From Gemmatimonadota bacterium (lineage in GTDB: Bacteria > Gemmatimonadota > Gemmatimonadetes > Longimicrobiales > Gaopeijiaceae), in assembly GCA_022823365.1 (NCBI GenBank), contig JAJDXG010000039.1, positions 21,851-85,850 of the forward strand: 64,000 bases of DNA. The letters run 5' to 3'. Shown here in pieces: positions 8,077 to 17,600 of the stretch. The notes under the pieces are model-generated. The model was not told where the DNA came from, searched no databases, and saw only the letters and a program-made list of their open reading frames with translations. Numbering within the stretch: position 1 is the first letter of the stretch; each line of letters starts with the position of its first letter. The position numbers and the translations under genes were made by a program.

Positions 8077-9285
8077 CTACCGGTCCGGGCCGATCCTCCT
8101 CACCGCCACCTCTCCGGCGGGATCCCGGGCCACCACGAGATCGGCGGGTACGCCCGGCCCGATCCGCGCGCTCCCGTCCGGGGCGCGATGCCCCTCGCCG
8201 GCCACCACGAAGAGTCCGTTGGCCGCGACGGTCTCATGGGCTTCCTGGTCGCCCAGGTCGCCCACCTCCACGATGGTCGGGCCCGAGGGCGTCAGGGGGT
8301 CGTCGTACTCGATGAGCACGTCGGCCACCATCGGCGGAAGGCCCGGCGCGATGAGCGTCCCCCCGGCGAGCAGGAGGTCGCTCACCATGCGCCCGTTGGG
8401 AGGCAGGCCGCCGTAGAGGGCGAGGTCGGCCTCCAAATAGCTGCCGTCGGCGATCGCGGCGAGCGCCGAAAGGATGCCGACGAAGTTCACCATGCGAAGA
8501 TGTTGCTTCTGCGGATCGCCCGGCCATCCCCCGGACTCGATGAGGATCGTGCTCGCGCCCCAGGCTCCCATGAGGTCGCCGAAGGCGCGCCGGTTGAAGG
8601 CGTCGTCGTAGCGGGTGACGTGGCCGCCTACCAGCGGCTCGATCGCCCTGCGCACCACCGCGCACACGCGCATCGCCGCGCGCCGCCGCTCGCTGACCTC
8701 GCCTTCGTCACTGTGGGCCGGCGCCAGGAGCGCGAAGGCCGCCATGCGGTCGGAGTCCCCGACGCGAAAACGCGGGCTCTGGTCGTGCAGGTTGAAGCCG
8801 AAATCAGGCCGTATCCGGTCGTGCACCGACTTGAGCGCGCGTCCTTCGGGGGTGGCGAGGCGTCGGGCATCCCGGTTCACGTCGATCCCGGCCGCGTTGT
8901 GGCGCTGAAAGCGGGCCGCGCCGTCGGGGTTGAGCATGGGAAGGAAATGGAGGCGCAGGCGGCGGGACAGCGTCCGAACCAGAGCGTTTTCCGGGTGCCC
9001 GGCGATGAGCGAGAAGATGTCCGCCAGCGCCATGGTCGCGGTGCTCTCGTCCCCGTGCATCTGGGACCAGGCGAGCACCCCCACCTCACCCTCACCGAAC
9101 GACACCATGCGGAGCGGTCGTCCCTGGGCGCTCTCGCCCACTGTCTCGCACGCCAGCGCCGCACTGCCGTTCAGGATGGGGTCGAGGATGGTCCAGTAGG
9201 CGTCTGGACCGAAGCGTCGCTGATCGAGCCCGCTCACGCGCGCGGTGTCATGGAGTGCGCACAGCTCCGTGGTGAGTTTCGGCAC
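8077..9285 (-). CDS. M14 family zinc carboxypeptidase
   Basis: The 402-residue product carries the M14 zinc motif HGDE (His77, Glu80), then LNPDGAARFQRHNAAGIDVNRDA with the substrate-binding Asn-Arg, FNLHDQ with the third zinc His, and IESGGW with the likely catalytic Glu. There is no obvious signal peptide at the chosen ATG, so the product may be cytoplasmic. The last 130 residues contain a segment like amidohydrolase C-terminal caps (GPGVPADLVVARD). The family removes C-terminal residues from peptides or muropeptides. It is convergent with the nucleotidyltransferase. Confidence 0.85.
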   Translation of the reverse strand: MPKLTTELCALHDTARVSGLDQRRFGPDAYWTILDPILNGSAALACETVGESAQGRPLRMVSFGEGEVGVLAWSQMHGDESTATMALADIFSLIAGHPENALVRTLSRRLRLHFLPMLNPDGAARFQRHNAAGIDVNRDARRLATPEGRALKSVHDRIRPDFGFNLHDQSPRFRVGDSDRMAAFALLAPAHSDEGEVSERRRAAMRVCAVVRRAIEPLVGGHVTRYDDAFNRRAFGDLMGAWGASTILIESGGWPGDPQKQHLRMVNFVGILSALAAIADGSYLEADLALYGGLPPNGRMVSDLLLAGGTLIAPGLPPMVADVLIEYDDPLTPSGPTIVEVGDLGDQEAHETVAANGLFVVAGEGHRAPDGSARIGPGVPADLVVARDPAGEVAVRRIGPDR

Positions 9286-9750
9286 CGGCTCGGCTCTTCG
9301 AAATCGGTTCTCGATAGGGGGTTGCCGGGGCTGACCCGTAGGTCGTCGAACGGCAGGCGCTGAATAATGGCGGCATCTTTGCTGTGCTGTCCAGGCGCCG
9401 GTCGCGGTGCGCGCGTCTGCGAGCGAGTGAGCGGATATACCGGCGGCTGCCGGTGACCGCCGGTGTATACTGGCGCGGGATCAGGACGAGCTCTTGCGGC
9501 TAGCCGGTGGCGCCGACGCAGTCGTACTCGAAGCCGAGGAGCTGTTGCCTGTTCTTCCCGTCGTCACCCTCCCATAGGCCCGCCGTGAAGCAACGCGCCT
9601 TGGCGCGACCGCGCAGCGCGCTTGGGTCGGATGGGGCCGGGGCCGTACCCGATCCACCCTGAGCCAGAAAGGCGGTGAAGAGCGCACGTAGACCTTGATC
9701 TCGGCAAGGCCGCGTATATCAGGTGAGGACTGACTTGTACAGACTATACC
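9286..9750. other. 465-bp stretch without a confident gene
   Basis: No convincing complete gene is present. A frame on the plus strand (about 9464-9578) reads as plausible protein (DQDELLRLAGGADAVV... ending in TAG) but has no start, so it may be a gene remnant. An 8-bp inverted repeat, ACCGGCGG at 9439 and CCGCCGGT at 9457, lies next to it. The 68-residue minus-strand frame at 9481-9687 is Arg/Ser-rich and looks spurious. The segment joins an M14 gene to a lower-G+C propeller gene and may be a junction scar. Confidence 0.4.
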
Positions 9751-10836
9751 CTACCGCGTACCAAAGACGCGCACCTGAGGGAACGGTTCTTCGCCATAAG
9801 TGAAAATGAGCCCATCTCTCACGGAGCCGACCACTCCAACTGTGGGGTGCCTATCAATCACTCGCCCCGATGATACATCCAGGACGATGAGTTCGTGACG
9901 CCGGTTCTCCGCAGAGCGGGGGCCTTCGATTTGAAGCCCAAGCACCACGTTACCGCCACGATCCACAACGACCGACTTGCCTGAGTGCGAGAAGCCCTCT
10001 TCCGGGTCCGGACGATACCGGCAGCACACGCCGGGTCTGCTTGCCGTGAGCTGCCAGGGAACGTAGCCTTCGAGCGTCGTTTCCCAGAGTATCTCTCCCT
10101 CGGGGTCGAAGGCTCGAACCACCGGTACCATCCAATTGAACTTCACGATCGTTCGAGTAGCTTCATCGCACGCGAGGTAACCGTAGTTGAGCATATGCGG
10201 TGTCTGCCCCAGCTCACGACGTTGGGCAGCCTCTCGCGGCTCCTCGGGGCTCGCAAAGCCCCGAATCACCTGGCCGTCACTGTCGATCTCGCTGATCGTG
10301 GGATCAGTTGTCCCTCCGGGCTGGCGCAGAACGTACCGTCGTCCTCCGAGTACACAAACGTCCGTTGGAGGGAACCTCAAAGTTGTCACCGTCCTGAAGG
10401 CAAGAGTGTCACCATCGAGTTCGAAGGTGCTGATCCGCCCGTTGGCGACATCCGCGACGTGAAGAACCCCTTCCGAATCGAGATCAGAGCCACGAATGCC
10501 CAGGAGCTCTCGAGGGCCCTGCCCTCGCCGCCGGTATGAAGTGATGTGACCGCCGTCTCGATCGAATACGTGAATATCGGAGGTCTGCTCCCCCAGAACG
10601 TAGACGTTGCCGGCGGCGTCTACCTCGATCGTGCGGAGAAGACCGAACACCTCGGCGTCGTTGCCGTCCAACCGTCCGATCGTCATCTGCAGATCCGCCG
10701 GCTCCCACAGCTGAGCCGTCACGGGTTCGACCAGCGGGGTGGACGCAATGGACGCGACGACGCCAAGCAGCGTTAGGGCATGACGCTCCAAGCGGAACAG
10801 ATGGGTACTACGCATGCCACGCAATTGAGAACTCAT
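9751..10836 (-). CDS. 6-bladed beta-propeller protein, secreted
   Basis: The 361-residue product begins with a basic segment and a hydrophobic signal-like stretch (ALTLLGVVASIASTPLVEPVTA, residues about 20-41). Repeated NHL-like strands follow: TIEVDAAGNVYVLGEQTSDIHVFDRDG, then GIRGSDLDSEGVLHVADVANGRISTFELDG. This is typical of the 6-bladed propeller proteins common in FCB-group bacteria; the ligand is unknown. Its ATG at 10836 overlaps the stop of the DsbA-like fragment by 4 bases (ATGA), which supports this start and translational coupling in the ancestor. Base composition is visibly lower in G+C than its neighbours. Confidence 0.75.
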   Translation of the reverse strand: MSSQLRGMRSTHLFRLERHALTLLGVVASIASTPLVEPVTAQLWEPADLQMTIGRLDGNDAEVFGLLRTIEVDAAGNVYVLGEQTSDIHVFDRDGGHITSYRRRGQGPRELLGIRGSDLDSEGVLHVADVANGRISTFELDGDTLAFRTVTTLRFPPTDVCVLGGRRYVLRQPGGTTDPTISEIDSDGQVIRGFASPEEPREAAQRRELGQTPHMLNYGYLACDEATRTIVKFNWMVPVVRAFDPEGEILWETTLEGYVPWQLTASRPGVCCRYRPDPEEGFSHSGKSVVVDRGGNVVLGLQIEGPRSAENRRHELIVLDVSSGRVIDRHPTVGVVGSVRDGLIFTYGEEPFPQVRVFGTR

Positions 10837-11171
10837 GGGGCTACCCTCCGGATCGCGGTCTCGAGTTCCAGCGAGTCCACGACGCCATAAGCCATTACGC
10901 CGTTTACCAGAATCGTCGGTGTTCCCTGTGCACCGAGTCCCATGGCAGCAGCAAAGTCATTTTCGATGGAGGGTACCGGTGACTCATCCGCCAGGCAAGC
11001 ATCGAAGGCGGCCATGTCCTGAATCCCGGCCGTGACGGCGAACCACTCGATGGCGAACCAATTCGTATCGGCGAGCAATGCGCGGTGGAACGGCCAGAAA
11101 CGACCCTGGTCTCCTGGACACTGAGCGGCGCGGGCAGCGGCGTACGAGAAGTCGTTAAGCGGAGAATGGCG
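10833..11171 (-). pseudogene. DsbA/thioredoxin_4-like fragment, 5' truncated
   Basis: The frame encodes the C-terminal half of a DsbA-like thioredoxin: FSYAAARAAQCPGDQGRFW (compare xFAxAAARAAxCAxxQGxFW), DMAAFDACLAD, then GAQGTPTILVNG with the cis-proline Thr-Pro and GTPT turn. The N-terminal thioredoxin strand and the CxxC active site are missing. Homology begins near 11171, only 14 bases from the end of the NamZ gene. The codons farther upstream (to 11279) overlap that gene in another frame and are not thioredoxin-like. It is probably an inactive remnant left by a deletion. Confidence 0.7.
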
Positions 11172-11184
11172 AGATGCCAGCCGG

Positions 11185-12507
11185 TCAGTACAGCAGATAC
11201 CCTTCTCGAACCTGCAGGAACTCGTCCAGGTCCGGCTGCCACGGGGCGCGCACCTCCTGCAGGGAGGCGCCCGCCTCAACCGCCAGCCGCAGGCGGTCGG
11301 TGCCCGCGAGCCGGTCGAAGGCAGCTTCGCGCCATTCCCACCGATCGCCGGAGAGCGCCGCAGCTTCGATGAGTGCAGCCACGGCAGCCTCGGTGGGGTC
11401 GTAGCCCGGATCGGTGGCGACCAGCCGGACGCCTCCCACCTCCACTCCGCCGTGCTTGCCGTCGCCGGGGTTTTCCGGCACGAAGCGAGCCGCCTCGAAG
11501 CGCACCCCGGCGATGCCGTAGCCGTTCAGGCTCGCGGCCAGCGCCTCCCCGTCCAGCCACGGCGCTCCGATCTGCTGAAAGGCGATGGGCGTGCCCCGGC
11601 CCACGGACAGGTTGGTCCCTTCAAACAGGCAGGTGCCCGGATAGTGGCGGGCGCTCTCCACCGACGGCATGTTCGGCGAGGGCGCCACCCACGGCAGCCC
11701 GGTGTCGCCGAACCCGTCGCTCCGGCTCCATCCCGAGAGCGGAGCCACGCCCAGCTCCACGCTCACCCCGAACTCGCCCTGGAAGAGCCGCGCCAGCTCC
11801 CCGGGGGTCATCCCGTGCCGCATGGGGATCGGGTACATCCCCACGAAGGAGGCGAACGCGGGATCGAGCACGTTCCCCTGAACTTCGACCCCCCCGATCG
11901 GGTTGGGCCGGTCCAGCACCACGAAGGGGATCCCGGCCTCTCCGGCCGCCTCCATCGCCAGCGCCATGGTGTAGACGTAAGTGTAGTAGCGTGCGCCGAT
12001 ATCCTGGATGTCGAAGAGGAGCACCTCGACCCCGTCCAGCATCTCCGGGGTCGGCTTGCGGGTCGCTCCGTAGAGCGAGTGGATCGGCAGCCCCGTGCTC
12101 GGGTCCATTCCGCTGTCGACCAGTTCCCCGGCTTCGGCCTGGCCCCGGATGCCGTGCTCCGGAGAATAGAGCGCGACCAGCTCCAGGCGCGCGTCCCCGT
12201 GCAGGAGGTCGATGGTCGAGACGCCCTGGCGGTCGATGCCCGTGTGGTTGGTGACGAGCCCGGCGCGGAGACCCTCCACCAGGTGGATCGAGTCCGCGAG
12301 CAGGACTTCGATGCCGGGGCGGGTTTCACCGGCCACCTGCTCGGCGACGCCGGGACCGGGTTCACCGGCTGCCTGCGCGGCAAGGCCGGGAGCGTCCGCG
12401 CCCGGCTCGCGCCCGCCCCGCACGATCAGATTGGCGCCGAGGAGCACCGCGCCCGCGACGACCAGGCCGGCACCGACCCGCGATTGTCGCATCCTTGCGG
12501 AAACCAT
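11185..12507 (-). CDS. namZ: NamZ-type exo-beta-N-acetylmuramidase (DUF1343)
   Basis: The ATG at 12507 gives a 440-residue protein with an N-terminal hydrophobic export signal (about residues 10-29), followed by the DUF1343 core. Visible signatures are GLVTNHTGID, YSPEHGIRG, FDIQDIGARYYTY, PNPIGG, GMTPGELA and GRGTPIAFQQIGAPW. Characterised members (Bacillus subtilis NamZ, GH171) remove terminal MurNAc from peptidoglycan fragments. The gene faces the NagZ-like gene across about 86 bp, so the two may be co-regulated. An in-frame extension to 12858 exists but would run through the start of the divergent gene and has no signal sequence, so I rejected it. Confidence 0.88.
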   Translation of the reverse strand: MVSARMRQSRVGAGLVVAGAVLLGANLIVRGGREPGADAPGLAAQAAGEPGPGVAEQVAGETRPGIEVLLADSIHLVEGLRAGLVTNHTGIDRQGVSTIDLLHGDARLELVALYSPEHGIRGQAEAGELVDSGMDPSTGLPIHSLYGATRKPTPEMLDGVEVLLFDIQDIGARYYTYVYTMALAMEAAGEAGIPFVVLDRPNPIGGVEVQGNVLDPAFASFVGMYPIPMRHGMTPGELARLFQGEFGVSVELGVAPLSGWSRSDGFGDTGLPWVAPSPNMPSVESARHYPGTCLFEGTNLSVGRGTPIAFQQIGAPWLDGEALAASLNGYGIAGVRFEAARFVPENPGDGKHGGVEVGGVRLVATDPGYDPTEAAVAALIEAAALSGDRWEWREAAFDRLAGTDRLRLAVEAGASLQEVRAPWQPDLDEFLQVREGYLLY

Positions 12508-12593
12508 TACCTTGCGCCAGTCCTCGATTCCAGCAGTCCCATGGGTGGTCGGCGGGCTGTCAACTTCGTCCGGGGGGAAGAAGTCGTCAACCG

Positions 12594-14615
12594 GTGCTTG
12601 CGCTGAATAGTCGGGCGACGTCCGGTTCGCGCCGCGCGCCGCCTCTTCGCACGGCGGGTCTCGCCTCCCTCCTGGCGCTCGTTCCGATCGTTGTCTCCTG
12701 CAGCACCCCGCCGTCGGGCCGCGGCTTGCCCGAGGCATCCGCGCCGACGGAGGCCGCGGGACCGGAAGCAACCCCTGCGGCTGGCAACACGGCACCTCCT
12801 TCGGCCGGCCGACCGGCTCCCCCTTCCGCGGGTTCTGCCGCCCCCACCGTGGTTGCAACGCCTGCCGGGCCGGCCCGAGTCGTCAGCGAAACATCGACCC
12901 CCGGTTCTCCGGTCTCCCCAGAAGCACTCGGCGCCTGGGCATCCCCCGTATTGGAGTCGATGACCCTCGAGGAGAAGGCGGGCCAGTTGCTGATGCCCTG
13001 GATGCTCGGCGACTTCGCGCCCGCGGGCTCCGAGGACTTCGAGCGCATGGCCGAGGCGGTGCGCGATGACGGGGTCGGGGGGGTGATCGTGTCGGTGGGC
13101 TCTCCCTCGGAGGTGGCCGCCAAGATCAACAACCTGCAGTCGCTGGCGAAGTACCCGCTGCTGGTTGGGGCGGATCTGGAGAGCGGGGCCGGATACCGCA
13201 TGCGCGGGGCGGTCTACCTGCCCAACAACATCGAACTGGGCGGCGCCACCCTGTTCCCGTCGCTCATGGCGGTGGGCGCCACGGGCGACGACAGCCTGGC
13301 CTGGGAGATGGGCCGCGTCACCGCCGTCGAAGCGCGCGCCGTGGGCGTCCACCTCCCCTTCGCGCCGGTGCTGGACGTCAACAACAATCCGGACAACCCG
13401 GTCATCGCGACCCGCTCCTTCGGCGAGGACCCCGCGGAAGTGGCCCGGCTCGGTTCCGCGTTCGTGCGCGGGCTTCAGGAGCACGGCGCGATCGCGACCG
13501 GCAAGCACTTCCCGGGCCACGGCGACACCGGAGTGGACTCCCACGTGGATCTGCCGGTGATCCGCGTGGACCGGGAACGTCTGGACCGCGTCGAGCTGCG
13601 TCCCTTCCGCGCGGCGGTCGATGCCGGCATGGGCGCCGTCATGAGCGCGCACGTCTCCATCCCCTCCGTCACCGGCTCCGTCTCGATGCCCAGCACCCTG
13701 TCACCCGCAGTCCTCTCCGACCTGCTCCGCGGGGAGATGGGATTCGAGGGCCTGATCGTGACCGACGCCATGAACATGGCCGCGATCACGCGCCGATTCG
13801 GGGCCCGCGACGCGGTCGTGCGCGCGCTCGAGGCCGGCGCCGACATCATCCTCATGCCCGAAGACCCCCGCGAGGCGCGAGAGAGCCTGGTCGCCGCGGT
13901 CCGCTCCGGCCGCGTCAGCGAAGCGCGCCTGGACCGCTCGGTGGGCCGCATCCTCGAGCTGAAGGAGCGCATGGGGCTCGATCGCGAGCGCTACACGGAC
14001 ATCTTCGGGATCCACCGCAAAGTCGGGATCCCGGAGCATGTGGAGAGGGCGACGGAGATCGCCGAGGCATCCATTACCCTCCTGCGCAACAGCCGCAACC
14101 TGCTCTCGCTGCGCGGAACCCGCACCGCGAACGTCCTTTCCGTCACCTACCGCGCTCGCAACAACCTGCTCGCCGGACGCTACTTTAACGATCGCGTGCG
14201 CGAGACCTACCGGCGGCTGCGCACGGCGTACCTGGACTCGGGCGTCGCCGACAGCGAGTACACGCGCCTGCTCGCGCGCGCCTCCCGCTCCGACCTGGTC
14301 ATCGTGTCCGCGTACGTAGCCGCGGCCCGCACCGACGGCAGACCGAACCTGCCCGAGGCCCTGTCCGACTTCGTCGAGACCCTGGCGGAGCGGCGCGTGC
14401 CGCACATCGTCATCTCCTTCGGCAACCCCTACCTGCTCTCCGATGTCCCCGAAGCCCAGGCCTACATGCTGGCCTGGAGCGCATCGGAGGTGAGCCAGAT
14501 CGCCGCCGCCCGGGCACTCTTCGGGGAGATCCCCATCCGCGGGCGCACGCCCACCGGTCTCCCGTCCCTCTTCGATATCGGAGACGGGATCCAGTTGCCT
14601 GTCAGGGGGAGGTGA
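12594..14615 (+). CDS. Glycoside hydrolase family 3 lipoprotein, NagZ-like
   Basis: GTG 12594 yields 673 residues with a lipoprotein signal (LASLLALVPIVVSC, Cys about 34) and a Pro/Ala/Ser-rich linker before the GH3 domain (residues about 120-470). The NagZ signature KHFPGHGDTGVDSH sits near residue 304, with the Asp-Ser-His dyad that acts as acid/base in Bacillus NagZ. VTDAMNM carries the likely Asp nucleophile. The 673-residue length fits the longer Bacillus/Bacteroidetes NagZ type with a C-terminal domain. It would remove GlcNAc from muropeptides at the cell envelope. The start is uncertain because an upstream in-frame ATG at 12495 overlaps the divergent NamZ gene. Confidence 0.85.
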   Translation: MLALNSRATSGSRRAPPLRTAGLASLLALVPIVVSCSTPPSGRGLPEASAPTEAAGPEATPAAGNTAPPSAGRPAPPSAGSAAPTVVATPAGPARVVSETSTPGSPVSPEALGAWASPVLESMTLEEKAGQLLMPWMLGDFAPAGSEDFERMAEAVRDDGVGGVIVSVGSPSEVAAKINNLQSLAKYPLLVGADLESGAGYRMRGAVYLPNNIELGGATLFPSLMAVGATGDDSLAWEMGRVTAVEARAVGVHLPFAPVLDVNNNPDNPVIATRSFGEDPAEVARLGSAFVRGLQEHGAIATGKHFPGHGDTGVDSHVDLPVIRVDRERLDRVELRPFRAAVDAGMGAVMSAHVSIPSVTGSVSMPSTLSPAVLSDLLRGEMGFEGLIVTDAMNMAAITRRFGARDAVVRALEAGADIILMPEDPREARESLVAAVRSGRVSEARLDRSVGRILELKERMGLDRERYTDIFGIHRKVGIPEHVERATEIAEASITLLRNSRNLLSLRGTRTANVLSVTYRARNNLLAGRYFNDRVRETYRRLRTAYLDSGVADSEYTRLLARASRSDLVIVSAYVAAARTDGRPNLPEALSDFVETLAERRVPHIVISFGNPYLLSDVPEAQAYMLAWSASEVSQIAAARALFGEIPIRGRTPTGLPSLFDIGDGIQLPVRGR

Positions 14616-14620
14616 GGGGC

Positions 14621-17600
14621 GTGAAGAACGCAAGGCGGGTGCAGCCGGCAGGGCCACCTCCAGGGCGGGTTCATCCCGCAGGGCCGGCTCCAGGACGGGT
14701 CGAGATTGCCGTCCGATGGCCGCGGCCCGTCGCGTTGCTCCTCCTGCTCGCTGTCACGGCAGCCTGCCAGGGCCCGCCTCAGGACTCCGGCGGAGCGGAG
14801 GGATCGCCTGCGGCCCTCTACTACGATGAACTCGACGGCCGGGCGAGTACATGGGTGGATGAGACGCTCGCCTCGCTCTCCCTCCGCGAGCGCATTGCGC
14901 AGCTCGTGGTTCCCTGGATCCCCGGCGGGTACGCCTCGTCGAGCGACGCAAGCTTCCGCACGCTGGAGCGATGGGTGACGGAGGACGGGATCGGAGGGGT
15001 CGTCATCTCGATCGGCTTGCCCCACTCCTACGCCTCGCTCCTTAACCGGCTCCAGAATGCCGCCCGCGTTCCGCTGCTGGTCACCGCGGACTTCGAGAAC
15101 GGCGGCCCGGGGATGCGCGTCAACCACTCCTACGCGCTTCCCACCCTGCTCCCTCAGGGCGGTGGCGCCAGCTTCCCGCCCACGATGGCCTTCGGGGCCA
15201 TCGGCGATCCGGCCTTCGCCCACGAATACGGGCGCATCACGGCGGTGGAGGCGCGCGCTCTCGGCGTGCACCTGAACTTCGCCCCGGTTCTCGACGTCAA
15301 CTCGAATCCCGAGAACCCCATCATCAACACCCGTGCCTTCGGCGAGGACCCGGAGGCGGTGGCGCGGCTGGGGACGGCGTACATCGAGGGCGCGCGAGAG
15401 GGCGGCGTGCTCACCACGGCGAAGCACTTTCCGGGTCACGGCGACACCCGCACCGACTCGCACATCGAGCTCCCGATCGTGACCGCGGACAGGGAGCGCC
15501 TGGAGGCGATGGAGCTGGTGCCCTTCCGGCGGGCCGTGTCGGCCGGCGTGGACGCAGTGATGACGGCCCACGTCGCGGTGCCCGCCATCCTGGGCAGCGA
15601 CGTGCCGGCGACGCTGTCGCCCTACTTCCTCACCGACCTCCTCCGCGAGGACATGGAGTTCGATGGCCTGATCTTCACGGATGCACTGAGGATGGGCGCG
15701 ATCTCGCGCGGATACGGAGCGGGAGAGGCGGCGGTGCTGGCCCTTGAAGCCGGCTCGGACGTGCTCCTTGTGCCGGAGGATGTGGGCGAGGCCATCGACG
15801 CGGTGGAGGTCGCGGTGCGCACGGGCCGGGTGGCCCGCGAACGCATCGACCGGTCGGTGCGGCTGCTGCTGGCCGCCAAGGCGCGGGTGGGACTCCACGA
15901 GCGCCGAACCGTCGACCTGGCGGCCGTGCCCGAGGTGGCGGGTTCGGCCCGCCATCTCACCTTCGCCGACCTGGCCGCCGAGCGCTCCGTCACCCTGGTG
16001 CGCGACCGCGGCGGCCTGGTGCCGCTCCCCCCCGAAGCCCGCGGCCGGGTGGTGAGCGTCACCTACGCCCGCAACCAGGACCTCATCGCCGGGCGCGAGT
16101 TCGACCGGGTGGCGGCGCGCTTCGTGGACGGCTTCCGGAGCCTGCGCCTCGACGAGGGATCGGATGCGGCGGCGTACCAGGCGGTTCAGGCGGCGGCGCG
16201 CGATGCGGACGTGGTGCTCCTGAACGTGTACGTGCCTCCCTTTGCGGGAGCGGGCTCGGTGGCGGTTCCGGATGCGCTGCGCGAGATGGTGCGCGAGCTG
16301 TCCGCGCGCGGCGCGGTGGTGGTCTCCTCCTTCGGCAATCCCTACTCGCTGAGCGCTTTCGAAGACCTGGGCAGCTACCTCATCGCCTGGGGCAGCCACG
16401 AGGTCTCCCAGCGCGCCGGGGCCTTCGCGCTCATGGGGGCCGCGGACATCTCCGGCACGCTCCCCATCAGCATTCCGCCCGACCACCCGGCGGGGGACGG
16501 GCTCCGCAGGGACGCGCTCCCGGAACAGGCGGCGATCCGGGACGCCGTGATGGCCGTGCCGTCGTGGGTCGTGCAACCGCTGGAATTCGTGACGGCCGCG
16601 GGCGCCGGCGATCAGGCACAGGAGGCACAGGGACAGATCTCCCCGCTCGAGGGCGACCCCGCGGCCGCGGGGATGTCGGCGGCCGTGCTGGAGGCGCTCG
16701 ACCGCCGTATCCTCGCCGCCATCGCCGACTCGGCCAGCCCGGGTGCCGCACTTGCCGTCGTGCGCCACGGCCAGTTGGTGCGCCTGCGCGGCTACGGCCG
16801 CCTGGACTGGGATCCCGCGTCCGCTCCCGCCACCCCCTCCTCCATCTACGACATGGCTTCGGTCACCAAGGTGATGGGCACCACCACGGCCGCCATGATC
16901 CTGGTGGACGAGGGCCGCCTCGATCTGGACGCCCCCGTGGTGCGCTACCTCCCGTGGTGGTCGGCGGGCGACCCGCGCAAGGAGGCGGTCACCGTGCGCC
17001 AGTTGCTGCTCCACCGGGGCGGGCTGCCTCCATTCCGCCGCTTCTTCCTGGAGATGGAGGGCGTGGAGGCCTACCAGCAGGCCATCGCCGAGCTGCCCCT
17101 CGACTACGCGCCAGGCGACAGCACTGTGTATTCGGACATCGGCATGATGACGGTGGCGTGGGCGATCGAGGAGATCACGGGCCAGCCGCTGGACGGCTTC
17201 CTGAGCGAGCGCGTGTGGGGACCGCTCGGCATGCAGGACACCGGCTTCAGCCCCGACTCGGCGCTGCACGGGCGCGTGGCCCCCACCGAGATCGACGCCG
17301 ACTACCGGGGCGTCCATGTGCGCGGGGTGGTCCATGACGAGAACGCATTCGCGGTGGGGGGCGTGGCCGGCCACGCCGGCCTCTTCTCCTCCGCGCGCGA
17401 CATCGCGGTCTACGCGGCCATGATGCTCGACGGAGGCCGCGCCGGCCCCTGCGACGGAACGCCGGCCACACCCTGCAGCGCCCCTCGCCCCGGGACGGTG
17501 CGCGTCGTCGAGCCTGCCACGGTGGACGACTTCACCCGCCGCCACGACGCCGGCGCGAGTCGGGCCACCGGCTGGGACACCCCCTCCGGCAACTCCTCGG

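Noticed and set aside
9481..9687. A 68-residue minus-strand frame
   Set aside because: Arg/Ser-rich with no motif and no ribosome binding site; probably spurious.
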